Part shown: in pieces, positions 11,663 through 23,909 of the stretch
Layout of the letters: each line of letters opens with the position of its first letter
Numbering within the stretch: the stretch's first letter is position 1
Assembly (NCBI GenBank): GCA_037043015.1
Contig: CM073331.1
Span: forward strand, 1,013,501 to 1,077,500
From: Bryum argenteum
Taxonomy: Eukaryota > Streptophyta > Bryopsida > Bryales > Bryaceae
Direction of reading: 5' to 3'
Length of the DNA: 64,000 bases
Made by a program: the position numbers and the translations under genes
The notes under the pieces: model-generated
Database searches by the model: none
Seen by the model: the letters and a program-made list of their open reading frames with translations, nothing else
What the model was told of the DNA's origin: nothing

Positions 11663-13668
11663 CCCACAAAAATCTGGAGGTGTTAGAACAGTGTCAGAGA
11701 AGCGAAAGGCAAAAGATAGGCCCTCCTCAGATTCTCCATTGCTGTGTGCACCATTGAAACAACGTAAGCTTATATAGAGCCGGTTGAACCGTCTTGGATT
11801 TTCTTTACCGAAAAAAATAACTTAGTAAACGCATGAACCGCATGAACACTGACGACTAGAGATTTTGGCATACCTTTCCTCTTTATTTTTGACCCCAAAC
11901 CGATCCCTACAGACAGAAAGAATTAAGAACAAAATGAGATTAAGAATTGACTTTCAAAGACAAAATGTACTATGGAAATCAAAACGCACGTAATTAAGGA
12001 TGTAATTTTTGTAGAGATTTCTTCATGGACTCACTTGAAACTGAAAGTAGCTGGCTTGCTAGCAAGCTGGGACCTGCAAAACAAACAAACACACTCCGAC
12101 GGTCTAGTAAGTACCTTCAATAGAATTCACATTCGCATGGAAGAAGTTCATACTGCAAGAAGCTCATACTGTCATGTCTATCTGCAGGGTCAGCCTTCGT
12201 AGCTGGTTACAGTAACATCAGACCCATCGGCCGCGTGGGTGTGAGTATCGTGTCTGGGGTTTCGCGGCCTGCGCAAGCTCCACCTGCGAGTGCAGGACCC
12301 AGCCAGAAGCGGGCCAGGAAGGACCGGGGTCCTAACTGGCTTCTACAGGAGGTGTTTGCATTGATTGCTGCAAAGCGTGAAATGCACCTAGAGGAGCTTG
12401 ATACCATTGACGGGCGGGATCTCATGACGCCAGATACGAGCAAGTGGGCTCGGGTTTCGCAGCAAATTATGTGTCTGGGAATTTCACCTTGTCCAAGAGA
12501 TGGAGCGGCTTGCAAGACGAAATGGAACCAACTCATACCTGACTACAAGAAAATTGCAGATTACTTGGGACGTACAGGGCGGAACTCACCTGATTACTGG
12601 GAGTTGAGTTCGAATGAGCGCAAATCCGACAGCCTACCTAGACTATTCGCCCAAGATGTCTTCGACTCCATTCACGAATCGTTCGGTAGCCGGCCCCAGA
12701 TCCAGCCTCCTCACGTTCGTGACCTGCTAGCAAACAGAGACAGTAACTTTAGACAAACATATCAGGAGAATCAGCATGAAGGAGATGAGGTTCAAAGTGA
12801 GCAAGAGACAGAAGACCCGGTTGACATGGCACCTCCAGATCTTTGTCAAACCATCGAGGAGTCTTCCCCCAAGTGCGTGTAGCACTCGAGTTCTAAAAAC
12901 AATCGACTGCGGCCCTGCCGAGCAGACACACAATGGATCGGCTGCACCCAAGGTGGACAAAGAAACAATCGATCCGCCAGAGCCCACGGTGAGCACAAGA
13001 TCGATCCCGTACCACGGCCATTCACCGGCGTCCCAGCAGGCATATCACCCCAGGTTATAAGTTCCTATGATACTTCGCAGTACCAAGTGTGGGCGTCCTG
13101 TAATCACATCAGAGTGCGTAGGAAGAATCTGTCGGGACATTCTGTCATTGCAGAGGCCACGAAAGCAATAGGGGCCGTAATGGCTGCTCAAATGCAGGAG
13201 ATAGCCGGAGCCAATCGGGATATTGAAAGGTCCAAGATGGAGGTGTAACTTCGGCTATTTTCCGAGCAGATGGAATACCAGAGAGAAAAGGACAGGCGTA
13301 TGTATGAGAATGCATCGGCTGCAAATGAGAACGCGAGATTGGCAATACTCAAGCAAGGGGAGATGGTGAATTGCTTATCACAATTGTCTACTGTTTTAAA
13401 CAAAGGCTTGCTTATGTCAAGCGGTACAGGACACGCAGGAGGAAGTGCTAGTGGGCAGCAGAGCTTTCGGGAACCAGCTCCCCGCATGCCCCCAAGTCAC
13501 CCCAACCCTGGTGTATATGGCGGCTTCAGTTTCCCAACACAAGGGAATGCATCATATGAGACAGATGCGAGCCCTCCATGTAACAACTCCACTGCAGCTA
13601 TGACTACAGCCCCGACTTTGGAGACCGAGGCCACCAACTTGGAGCATCAATCAACTAACATGAACTGA
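11516..13668 (+). pseudogene. PIF/Harbinger Myb/SANT (trihelix-like) accessory gene, broken
   Basis: In PIF/Harbinger elements this partner binds DNA and helps bring the transposase to the nucleus. Exon 1 (11516-11582, MDSRPETQQF...) splices in phase (GAA G|CT) from donor 11583 to exon 2 at 12203. Exon 2 encodes a Myb/SANT-like domain, with NWLLQEVFALIAAKR, a mid-domain KWARVSQQI and KTKWNQLIPDYKKI. The exon 2 frame stops at 12880. A downstream segment, probably beginning after 'cattgcag' near 13150, encodes KAIGAVMAAQMQEIAG and a charged helix (QREKDRRMYENA). It contains an in-frame TAA at 13246-13248, where CAA would restore a Gln. The gene is therefore probably defective. Confidence 0.6.
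11611..11662. repeat. T52 homopolymer
   Basis: An uninterrupted run of 52 T residues in the first intron of the Myb/SANT gene. It could be the poly(A) scar of a reverse-strand retroposed sequence or simple expansion. Confidence 0.95.
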
Positions 13669-14049
13669 GCATTCATCACGAAGAGATAGCTACTGCTGTT
13701 GAGTGCACCGCCGGGTACTTCGCCTGCAGCGATTGCGGGACCGCCACAGCAGCAACTCTTTATGTTTTTAGTTCATGTTCCCCATTCGAACTTCCCATCG
13801 CTGCAACCCTCGACACTCCACCCAACCTTCCCCTTCTTATGTCTTCATTGTCGACTGTGAACCTGCACAGACAATGGCATCAGTTAGATTTCCTTATACT
13901 TTAGGATACTTGGCAATGAAGATGTCTATCTCTGCGTACACTGTATTGTGATAAAAGTATATAAAAAAAATTTAAAAATGCATATCAAATCATTCTCTAG
14001 CAGTTTTAATTGCAAGTACACATTTTGAGAAAGAATTTACCTGCATGGC

Positions 14050-15408
14050 TCACGGTCCACGTCGCTGCATTGCTAGGAAGAGCCCAAGCTGATTCCGCTT
14101 ATCGCTTGCAGCTGTAGTTGGGATGTGGTCATGGGCATCGTCCCGTCCCTCACCGGCAGCTTCATCGTCTACCACTTCTCCATTCAGTCCTTTGCGCCTT
14201 AGAACCTCCAGCAAGTCTTCCACCTCCTCATGCGATTGTCCCAGGAGTATGTTATGTAGAATGGAGCAGCATAAGATAACATCAGGCAAGAAAGTTACAT
14301 GCAGATCCGACTTAAACAGCAGCTCTCGGAAAGACTGTTTTAAGATCCCAAAAGCGTTTTCAACAACGCATCTGCCCCGTCTCAACCTTCTGTTGAAAAG
14401 TGACTCGGAAACTGAAATCTGAGGTGGGGTTTTGTGAGGGATCATTAGCCATGGCTGCAAAGGGTACCCCAAGTCCCCAATGAGATACGGGGAGAATCCG
14501 CGAACTGCTTCATTCGGCCCGAGAATCCTCTGCTGCATAGCGAGATTATACAAGGAAGAGCGCCTGAGCATCCTGGCGTCATTAGTGGACCCGGGCATGC
14601 CCAAATACAGATCAATGAACCTCTTCTCGCTGTCAACTACTGCCTGGCAATTGATAGTATACCCAGCGCTTTTAAAATAGTAATAATCCGCTGCTCCAAA
14701 GCTCGGTTTTGCAATTGAGACATGAGTACCGTCTATTGCTCCCACCACCCCTGGAAGTCCACAAAGATTGTAAAATTTCTCCTCGGTTTCAAGTAGGCGA
14801 TCACCAACTGGCCACATTATTTCAGCACGCAGGGAGTCATTGATAGCGTTAACATCTCTGAGCACCACCGAAACCGTGCTTTGTCCAATTGCGAACATCT
14901 CTGAACAGACCGTCAGATTAGCTCCGTGGGCAAGCTTGAACAAAGTGCGCGCCACTCTGATAAGGACAGGGATGGCCAATCTGTATTTGGTGTTCTCCCT
15001 TTGTACATGCGGCCTTAAAACCTCAGACAACGAAAGAACAGCAAGTTTCGTCATTCTGAACATCTCCACCCAACGTTGGTTATCATATTGTTCCAATAAG
15101 AAACGAGAAAACCAAGTAGTGCTACGGGGCTTCATCCAGAAACCTAAATCATCGTCTAAGAAATTACATGCCAAACATAATCTGAAATGGTGTAGTGTAG
15201 CCGTTATCTCAGTTTCAGCATCGAGAAAGCCGTCGTGAAGGTTGTCTGCCAGGGCAACGACGGTGTTGTCCTCATCTGCGTCAATTTCCACGAACTGTTG
15301 CATTACAGGTGCCTCTGTGTTGTTCAGGATTAGCAGCATCACCCAGAGGGTGAAGGCTACGGCGTTACCGGGCATCTCCAAAGCGTCCATGGCTCGAAGC
15401 CTAATCAA
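14050..15408 (-). CDS. PIF/Harbinger (DDE_4 / HARBI1-ALP1-like) transposase
   Basis: A 452-residue, single-exon, uninterrupted frame. It has an N-terminal helical region, a helix-turn-helix-like segment (EMFAIGQSTVSVVL, 170-183) and an RNase H-fold nuclease with the DDE triad: D226 in GAIDGTH, D312 in GDLGYP and E350 in VENAFG. NDARM (276-280) and LHNIL near the C-terminus are typical of the family. The initiator may be Met7 (15390, MDALEMPG). It would cut and paste DNA with TTA/TAA target duplications. A domesticated ALP1-like role is possible, but the adjacent Myb/SANT gene favours a transposon. The frame looks functional although its partner is broken. Confidence 0.88.
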   Translation of the reverse strand: MIRLRAMDALEMPGNAVAFTLWVMLLILNNTEAPVMQQFVEIDADEDNTVVALADNLHDGFLDAETEITATLHHFRLCLACNFLDDDLGFWMKPRSTTWFSRFLLEQYDNQRWVEMFRMTKLAVLSLSEVLRPHVQRENTKYRLAIPVLIRVARTLFKLAHGANLTVCSEMFAIGQSTVSVVLRDVNAINDSLRAEIMWPVGDRLLETEEKFYNLCGLPGVVGAIDGTHVSIAKPSFGAADYYYFKSAGYTINCQAVVDSEKRFIDLYLGMPGSTNDARMLRRSSLYNLAMQQRILGPNEAVRGFSPYLIGDLGYPLQPWLMIPHKTPPQISVSESLFNRRLRRGRCVVENAFGILKQSFRELLFKSDLHVTFLPDVILCCSILHNILLGQSHEEVEDLLEVLRRKGLNGEVVDDEAAGEGRDDAHDHIPTTAASDKRNQLGLFLAMQRRGP

Positions 15409-16705
15409 CCGGATGACACTCCCAATTCAAATGTGTACTGTCTCTTTCATAATGAAAAGAAGCAATGCGTTAGAACCATCGACACACATAATAAATGAAG
15501 CACCGAAACGAACTGAGCCCTAAACCCTAAACAAATCTTCGGAATTCACACCAGGAGGAGGGAGGGTGAGCAATTCAAATGTCTAATCTATAAAAGGCTG
15601 AAAGTACTGAAAGTGAAGCATAATCAATCATGTCGGGGGGTATTATTAACCCAACAAGCCAACGACTAGTGTACAAGGGGACTTCAATTCCAGAAGTCGC
15701 TCGCTTCTGCTTCACGTTTCAAGTATTTGGATGGTTGCCACTTGCCAGTGAGATGAGAAAATACTCATTCGGAGATTCTGTAACCAATTAGCTTCCACAC
15801 GAATATATTTTCAGTTCAAGCAGCCCAACAGCAGCGCCTCGGAAACTCAGTCCAGAAAATGAGATTAAATCCAAAAAAAAGAAGAGCTTCTAGCATTCGT
15901 GAGAACTCAACAAACACAACGAATTGAAAGCACAGGAAAACCTGTCGACGCCGAAGGGGAACGTTGAAGGTGAATGCGAACCTGGCTTGAACAATGTTGT
16001 CCGCCTTCACGGAGGAGGGTTATTTTAAACCAGCGCAACAGCTAATTCTCAACGCTGCAAGGAGTTGGTACAGAAATCCACCGCAGTGTTCCACGATCTT
16101 CGACGCCGTTCCACGAGGAAGCGCAAAGTCAAACAAAAAACACACCAGCAAAGCGAACCGAAAACACCAGTGCAACACAACAACGAGAATTGAGAACTTT
16201 GAGCGCCCCGAAAATGCTTTGCGAAGACGAGCGCAGACAGCGACTATAACTGAAGTGTTACGAGACAGAAAGACCCCACCATCATGAGTGCTTCAGGTGT
16301 GACGGGGGGTGTGGAGTCATGAGTGCTTACGCACCATGTTGGCAAAATCCTTGATAGGACCCCCCTGTGTGAGAACGGGTAAACTTTTGTAACCTCCGTA
16401 TCATACGGATATCGACTTCGCGATACCCGCCGGTGTGAAACCATACTCCTGTACAAGCGGGGGGTTCTTACGGGTTCTTAGGGGCAGTTACATACAGCCA
16501 AGTGTGGAGGGCCCTTTACCCCTCTTTTTCCCACTTCATCCAGTTGACAACGTGACTAAAAATGGACCATTCCCACTTTGGGAAACAGTTAAACGAATTA
16601 AGAAATTGCAATCTATCATGTGACGGAGTCATTTTTCCATGTGTAAGGAGAGAAGGTCTTTAAAGATTTCCACTTGCTGGAAGTGGGAAAGTCTCCTATC
16701 TCCTC

Positions 16706-17354
16706 TATCTTTGAGTACAGTACTTTACAATGGAGAAGATGGTATGAGGGCCGCTTTACATGGTGAGTCCAGGTCAACAAAACTGGAAGCGAGTATTCAC
16801 AAAAAGATTGAGCTCATTTGATGCAGAATACATTACAATATAACTATATTCATGTGTCGGCTGTGTGCAAAGCTTTTGATCTTCAAGTGTTCATGCTCTT
16901 TTGACTCACTTGAAAGCCCCATCACAACCTAATTGTACAAAATTGAATTTTTTGTAAGAGAATTGAAAAAGATGGAGCTCCCAAATGTGATATGTTGAAT
17001 CAACTCTCCTAATTATGTAAATAGTTTGTAATTGAGATCATTGATTCAAATTACATAGTTTGCAGAATGTAATTTGTAAAATCATATATTTTCACCGTTA
17101 CAAAGAAGCAGGTGTACAATAGAGCTTCTCGAGCGAGTAGACAATGGTTTCTAAGAGTAAAAAAAACTCATGGAAAATGATTCGGATCAAGGTCACATTT
17201 ATTTGGAACTAACGCTCACTAGTATTACAATGTAGGCTCCTACGACCTTGCAAAGATTGCAACTACCAACATCAATCGATGGAATACATCTTAGGCAAAT
17301 AATCATGAAATGGTGTTTGCAAAAAGCCTCACAAATTTTGTCACAGGGCTTATT
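16706..17354. repeat. Resumed flank of kinase module B, then intergenic
   Basis: 16706-16950 matches 2510-2730 ('gagtacagtactt', 'gaagatggta', 'gggccgctttacatgg', 'gcagaatacattacaat', 'gactcacttgaaagc'). From 16951 to 17354 nothing is recognised. Confidence 0.6.
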
Positions 17355-18278
17355 TTAACCCCTAAACTACCAAGGCCTCCGAATAGGAGATTTGCGATTT
17401 TGGGCAGGCTAAGTTAAGATGTTAAAAGTAATATTTTTGCCTAAAATTTCCCTATACTACAAGGTGTATGTGGGAAAATTTGCAAAGTCAAACTCCACCT
17501 ACGGAGTTCTCAAACGCAAATTTTAGTTTTCAGCCTTGGGGCGGGCAGAAAAAAACTTTTTATTTTTACCTTTTTTTTGAATTTTTTTAAAAAAAAATCT
17601 TTTCTTGATTGATTTTGTACTAAGGTTTCCAAGTGACCCAAGTTGAAACTTTTACCAATCCTACAAGGGCACCCTTCAAAAATTACAAGAGCTCGATTCA
17701 AAGTTTTCTTTGATATATCAATTTTTTCTTTCAAAATTTGCGAAAATTTGAGATTTTGGAATTTTTGGAATTTATTTTTTCTTGAAATTCACAATCTCAA
17801 GAAGGTATATACTCACCGTTCATTTCTCCCATAAACCATATACAATAAACGTGGTGCATGTTTTACCAAATCCTTGATTTCTACCTTCTTGTAGTAAATA
17901 AATTGCATGAAGGTTCAAAAAGCAAAATGAGTGTCTAAAACTTTTCATGGGCATGCCCAACTTAGTTATATGCAAGGAAAAAAATATGAGCTAGATGTTT
18001 AAGGTAATAAGCATCAAGTTTCCCTTTGCACAAAGTCGACTATGTTTGTTGGAAAAAAAACTGCATCAACTTTGAATGTTATGATCTTACAAATGGCTAC
18101 GATCCAACGGTTGAAATTTCAGCTAGTACCTCTAATAATAGTTTTCTTCAAGATCATACGGTTGAAAGTTTCAAAAAAGTGTAAAAAATATCCTCACACT
18201 TCAAAGTTTACAAGGTGGTATGGAATTGCAATTTTGGAGTTTGGAGCTCACAAAACACCATAGTAGTTTAGGGGTTAA
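17355..18278. mobile_element. 924-bp TTAA-bounded inverted-repeat element
   Basis: Begins TTAACCCCTAAACTACC and ends GTAGTTTAGGGGTTAA. There is no ORF of note. Internal blocks 'gatcttacaaatgg', 'ccaacggttgaaa' and 'agatcatacggttga' are shared with 18389-18974, 43039-43308 and 51640-51740, which makes it a long member of the family. Confidence 0.8.
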
Positions 18279-18388
18279 TGAAATTGGTGCATTATCCAAC
18301 CACTGTACATTGGTAACATGGAATACCGTTACACTTATGATGAAATGTTGGTAAGCGTCGAACCTTCGATGAGGAGCTTCTTACTGTT

Positions 18389-18974
18389 TTAACCCCTAAC
18401 TTTCCTTGAAGCTCGAAACGGGTTTTTGCACTTTCGGGCAGCCCAGATGAAGTAGTTAAGAGTAACATTTCTGCATAAGATTTTTACAGGGTGCTCCATA
18501 TACTCCAAAGTGTATGTGGTAAAATTTTCAAAATCAAATTCCAATTTTAAAACCTCCATGCAGGAAATTTTAGGTTTCAGGTCGAAAAAGGGCAACCTAA
18601 AAAAGTAATTTTTTTAGAATTTTCTTTTTGAAAGGATGTTTATTACTAAATCACTACTCAAATTTCAAAGTGATCAAAGTCAAAAAGCTTACCAATTTTA
18701 GAAGGGCAGCCTTCAAAATTTTTAAAACCAATCTTTGTACTACCCAAAAAAACTTGGGAGACAAACTTTTGATGTTACGATCTCTCAAACGGTGAACATC
18801 CAACGGTCAAATTTTGGAACAACAAGTGAAAATAGTCTTAGGTACAAGATCTTACGGTTGGAATTTTTGAAAAAGAAAACAAAATCTGTTCACATCCTAG
18901 GAGTGCATAGGAGTAAATAATTGCAGTTTTGAGGTTTCAAGCTCCCAAAAAACACCAAAAAAGTTAGGGGTTAA
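18389..18974. mobile_element. 586-bp TTAA-bounded inverted-repeat element
   Basis: Begins TTAACCCCTAACTTTCC and ends AAAAAGTTAGGGGTTAA. It is homologous to 17355-18278 over the 'gggcagcc' subterminal block and the internal 'ccaacggtcaaa' / 'agatcttacggtt' blocks, but shorter. It is non-coding and lies 110 bp from its relative. Confidence 0.8.
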
Positions 18975-19429
18975 TATTTGAAACAATTAATGAAATTTTT
19001 GTTGTTAAAATTATTGTGCACTTTCAATTATGTGTTATTTTGCTTCCTTGAAATTAACTCTGAACCTAATGGTAGATTTTGATCAATGGTTCAATTTTGA
19101 GATGATTAGAACTATTACATGAAGTGAGTGCGCGAGAAACCATAAAATTATGATAAATTAACAAAAAAAACAGATTGAGCAGCTTCTTGGAAGCAACATA
19201 CATTTCAAAGCCTGTAATTTGCATATGTATCTAATTTCTTGAAAAGAATACCAAAGTAAGCTTAAGACCTCTATGTACAACCTTGAGAACACTATATACT
19301 TTACAATCCTAGCAACAAGTCGACTATTTATTGTGATGATACACCTAAGAGCCCTAGTCTCCTAAAACCCCAAATTGATAGTTCCATCAAATTAATGTTA
19401 AATGCATGTAATTGTACCACCATTGATGA
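18975..19429. other. Intergenic, nothing recognised
   Basis: AT-rich with no supported feature. Confidence 0.5.
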
Positions 19430-21115
19430 CAACATGTCAATGCAAACTTCGTCTTCAGTCTTTGTCTTCATTTTCTTGTTCACCCTCTTAAATCTTTTGT
19501 TGTGTGTCCAAAATAAATTAGAAGTAGTAATCAGTTTAAAACTTTTAGATTTACCAATTTAGAAAAAGCTGACAAATCAACACACAAAATTGATAAATGT
19601 GACTTTTCATTTATCATGTATATGAAGACTAAAATAAACAATGTAATTACTTAAAAACCTGTTCATACAAGAAGCTCACCGAAGTAAGTGCATGACATAC
19701 ACTTGAATACTGCAAGACAAAATAAAAAATGTAAAAAAAATTATTACTCATCAAGTTACAAAAAAAGTGTGACAAATTGACATACGAAGTTGATATTTAC
19801 ATGTACCTCTACCAACAATGGCAAGTCGTATGCAAGTGTTGAGCTTCCTCCCTGTTTGAAGCACTTTCAACTACAAGATCCTCTTCTTCTTTACAAGTGT
19901 CTGTGTGAAAATCATGGTGATCAATGGACGTAAGTATAAATTATTATTATTTATTCACGTGAAGGCCATGAACTCCCAAACCATCGCATGCAGGCTCCTT
20001 GGACGCACGAAGAGAAACTTCTTGAAACCTTTTTCGAGGCCGCCATGAATAGAGTATTTGTTCGACCTCTCCTTAGATGTATGCTCACAGGTCATCACAC
20101 CAATGGTGTGACTACTAAATCCCTCTCATGGTGAAAGCTATGCTAATTCCTAGCTTGCCACTAGTACCATAGAGATACCCCACATGATATCTAGAGGATT
20201 ATGAGGTACCCACCATGGTTGGGTGGCCTATGGTGGTGAGTACTACGCCAACATGGGAAGTAAAACCTACGACCTACTCATCGGGAGCCATGAGCCCTAA
20301 CACTACCAAACCAAGGCCTATGGTGCCTTCCTTGGACGCAACATACCCTCCGAAATCAGTAATCTGCATTTACATTCTTCTCATTTTCATGTGATGAGGA
20401 TATCAAAGTAAGCTTGAAACCTTTAGAACATGAACAACATTGTACTCCACAACCTTGCTAACTAATTATGTGGATCATTGAACAATTCTAAGTCTTAAAC
20501 AACTTCAAGTGAAGGTCTATGTCTAGGATCTTAATGCCAACATTTTGTCATCAAGTTATTGTACATAGAGTAAGGATCACATGGCAATGTTGATCTTTTA
20601 CCCCTCAAAACAATATCATAGTCCTTGCACATCATGGCCTTCAAAGGGCACACTATGTGTATTGACTTCATAACATGTCATTGAAAAGGTGTACACATCC
20701 GTCTATTGCGTTGTTGTTGCATATCTTGTCTGTTGCGTTGTCTCTTGCATGAATGTCTCCTGTTACAAGTTACACTCCTTCAATGCATGCAATACCTCAG
20801 AAGCTCTGCTAATCTCTACGCTCTTAATTCCTACCAAGGATTCAAAATCTGCTATTGTTCTCAACCCATCCCTACACTCTACACTCAAGGTCATTCGCCG
20901 CTTTTAAGTGATGATATAAATGCAAATAAACACTCACATATAAATCCACACAGAGTGTGGATTGTGTGCCACCAGCAATTTGTTGAAACAAGTATCTTAA
21001 TATTGTCTGTCCAATCGATGTCGTACACTTGATTGATGGAACTCCTCCATTCGCTGCTAGTATGTCGCTAAAACAAGTTTTTCTCAGCATCAAGTCATAA
21101 GTTGTATTCCCCAAA
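19430..21115 (-). pseudogene. Kinase relic (module copy D), interrupted by a SINE
   Basis: 19480-19740 resembles the 3' intron and exon region of copy A (230-420). 20490-21110 resembles its C-lobe: 'aggatcttaatgccaacattt', 'tttacccctcaaaacaatatca', 'gacttcataacatgtcattg' and 'gattcaaaatctgctattg'. Reverse-strand traces of the catalytic loop remain as HHLKAAND near 20890. The frame is destroyed by many indels, and a SINE at 20008-20328 splits it. It is the oldest copy of the array, in the same orientation as the other three. Confidence 0.65.
20008..20328 (-). mobile_element. tRNA-derived SINE with 12-bp target duplication
   Basis: A diverged copy of the SINE family at 41221-41576. It is flanked by direct repeats TCCTTGGACGCA at 19996-20007 and 20329-20340. 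Read on the reverse strand, the 5' end corresponds to the tRNA-like head (ACCAAGGC...GGTTTGGTAG). It is inserted into kinase relic D. Confidence 0.75.
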
Positions 21116-22229
21116 TGTCTGCAACAAAGAAAAAGCAGAGTTTGAATCTCAATATTTCTGTAGCAACACAGTGGAAATTATAGTGATGAAGGAAGTGAAT
21201 AAATACCAGAATTAGCATCATGTGCACCAGAGCGTTCATGTATTTTTTTCATAATCAGCACATGAAGGCACGCCCCTAAGCACCTCAGAGCGTGCCCTTG
21301 AGGTCCACAACGGCTACAAATGACAGAATTGGAAGATGTTGCCGTGAAGGCTTCGCCGATCTATCCAAAACATTAACATCCCATAACATTCCATCCCATC
21401 GTTTATCCGCATTGTAAAAGGCTCTGCAAATATGAAGTCCTGAATTTCTGGTACTACAAACTCCCGTGAACCACCAAACTCAATAACCGTAAGAATGTGC
21501 ACTATCCAAGCCAATTAGGGTTACCACCGACAAAAATACGCTCTGAAACCGTAGGAAAATGGAAGTGGAGGGAGCCGATCACCTAGAATTGAGGGGAAGA
21601 ATACTACGAAGACACAACATGGTGCCATCGGAAGACACAGCATGTACCATTGCTAGAGAGACTTATCCTAGCTATTCTGGCTCTTAAGACCTCTGTCAGA
21701 GCTCGCGCTCTGCTGGAAGTTGTAATCGGAAGCACAGACGTAAAGACGGTACCTGCTCGTAGTGTTGTTAGCATTGACCATGGCCGTGGTTACAACGAAA
21801 TTGAATTCTCTTCCTGTGCGCAGAACTCTAGACAGTTTCCTCTAGATTTCGACAAAACATATCTCACCACTGTTTCTACTCTGTACATATCCGCAATTCA
21901 CTAAATTCCGACCAAATCTACCAAAAGGAAATGTCAATTCTGCAATTACGAATGATCTGATTGCGTGTCAGTGGTGGTTCAAGCACTTTGGACCTTTTCA
22001 GCTCCTCTCACAAAAGTCAGTCATTTTAGACATCATTTAAGACACTTGTCATCTAAGTCACCTCTCACAATTTTCTTTTTGCTTCGTCGAGATATTTGTC
22101 AGCCTCCACATTACACGAGATTGTGACCAACGTTTAATCTACTTGGATCAGCGGCCATAGTTGGAGCGAGTGCTGAAACGTTTTAGTCATGAGAATTGCA
22201 ATCCTGTAGTGATACCTTCGGATCCCAAC
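21116..22229. other. Intergenic, nothing firmly recognised
   Basis: An 84-codon forward frame at 21650-21904 has no recognisable motif. The interval probably includes the eroded upstream flank of kinase module D. Confidence 0.4.
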
Positions 22230-22710
22230 AGTGCAACGGAACTAGTTCTATACTGCAACTACTAATGTTGTCACTTGGCCGTTCCGATCGAGAGTGCATT
22301 GCTTGTCTGCAGTTCGCCTCGGTTGGAACACGAATTGATATCAGCTACGCAGTAAGTAACGCTGCACAAAGTTCAGCAGTCGACCCAGTGCAACCCATGT
22401 TTCGGTACTCAAGTCAGAATCAGAATATTTCTTTGCTTCTTTAGCTTCTAGGTAGTTATTCGGATGAGTCGCTAGCTAGTATTCGCTTTCCCAGACTGGA
22501 CCGAACAAGTTATCAGTAATAATCAGGCCGCCATACCATACGCTTATTTTAGAATCCGATCTTTCATCAGCAAACGAAACACATTGCAACAAAATTCGGG
22601 AGGCGCAACACAATGGAGACATTGAACTCCTCTACATTGCTATTGCAGACCAGCTTGCCGATATTCTTACGAAACAGTTGCCTCTAGATAAGTTTCAACG
22701 CATATGTTTC
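22230..22710 (+). pseudogene. Ty1/copia retrotransposon fragment (RT end and RNase H)
   Basis: Forward translations carry the signature of the copia reverse-transcriptase/RNase H junction: ACLQFASVGTRIDISYAVSNAA and a FRY...ISLLL strand, then GYSDES (RNase H start). Near 22600-22690 comes IREAQHNGDIELLYI followed by ADQLADILTKQLP. These are separated by stops and frameshifts, and no LTRs or upstream gag/integrase were found. It is an old internal fragment without coding capacity. Confidence 0.8.
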
Positions 22711-23285
22711 ATAACATGTGTGAGCGTATTCCTGATGATTCAAACAGTCAATCATAATCGGTTTATGCATGATTGAGTGTCTAGTAACAGCATATTCCGA
22801 TGACTTGAACAGTCATGTGATTGTAACTTCACAGGTAGACTACAATATCAGTATTGTTCAATTAGAGGTCAAGGAAAAATCATGGTGAGTTTCAGAGAAT
22901 GATTCAGTGGAGAAAGAGAAACTACTCTAGTATTGACATGGCAAGAGTTGGCACCTCAATGAGTGAGATTCGGCACAAAAAGGCCTTCGAAGTCCATCTC
23001 TTTGAACACACTCAGGAGTGAAGGATTTTTATTACAGCATTTGGATATGTCCTGATACATGCATATGCAGCGTTCTCACCGTACGTACCTCAAGCTTATG
23101 AAATTTAGAATGACGCTACATATGCAAGTATCCGGCCGGATGTTGCTCAGAAACACATATTGAAATGTTCCAAAGCCCTCTGATTAGAAACATGACTCCG
23201 TCGCACATGTAAGGTCACCTGTTAGCTGTGGTCGATGCTCTACAGTCGAAAAATGTCCTGAGATGCTCGGTGCGCAACATTGCAG
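22711..23285. other. Intergenic between copia relic and kinase gene
   Basis: No supported feature. Part may be an eroded copia 3' end. Confidence 0.4.
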
Positions 23286-23428
23286 GCTGATAACTGGGGC
23301 TTAATTAGAGCCAGGATAGCGCTCGTGATTCCCGACGACTTCCAAAGACCTGGGAAGATTCGGAACGTTGCCCAGGCTTCCGGCATGATTAAATGTGCTT
23401 CATCTAACAATGGCAACAAGTCATGCTG
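23286..23428 (+). other. Possible upstream exon of the dual-kinase gene
   Basis: An open segment between an acceptor (CATTGCAG) and a donor (ATGCTG|GTAACT) reading ADNWGLIRARIALVIPDDFQ and beyond. It lies on the same strand upstream of the dual kinase and looks coding, but its splice phase could not be joined to the later exons by eye. A second candidate segment lies near 23651-23694. Confidence 0.3.
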
Positions 23429-23909
23429 GTAACTCCCTTTCCGAGGCAATTAAAAAAAAAATGGCAAGAATACAAACACCAGGAATCACTTGTGGCAACA
23501 AGTCTTGCTAGCTAGCATTGTTACAGTCGATGAAGTTTCCATTTTTATGAAGAAAAAAATGCGCACCTTCAATTGTAAGTCCAGTCTTTCTTGAACAGTT
23601 CGAACGTGTCGGGAGTTTTTCGAGATGCTTGTATCTATATATGTTACTTACAGATGTCAAGTATCCTTGCGAGCAACTTTCATTTCCGAACTCGGTGAGC
23701 TGAAACTGCTGAAGAGGCTTCACTTGAATGTTCGATGCTGGACGCATAGCTTGTTTCCATCCGGCCGTCTCTCGATGAAACTAACCAGACCGAGTCTCAT
23801 GAATGTTTTTTTTCTAAACACTTACTGACAGAAGGTCAGTTCATTAGATTCGTTGACCAGCTCATGATCTTTCTAGATGAATGCTGGCACACTTAAGTAG
23901 GAATTGTAG

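Larger units (their letters stand above)
10726..16705. mobile_element. PIF/Harbinger-containing insertion into kinase module B
   Basis: Module A is continuous from about 2490 to 2520, while module B is interrupted at about 10725 and resumes at about 16705, which defines a roughly 6-kb insertion. It carries the two genes typical of PIF/Harbinger elements: a DDE transposase (14050-15408, minus) and a Myb/SANT protein (11516-13668, plus), arranged tail to tail. Exact TIRs and a TTA/TAA duplication could not be identified by eye, so the insertion may be composite. 10770-10970 and 16270-16600 are non-coding ends. Confidence 0.6.

Noticed and set aside
11470-11777. Poly-Lys and poly-Phe frames
   Set aside because: Produced by the T52 tract in an intron.
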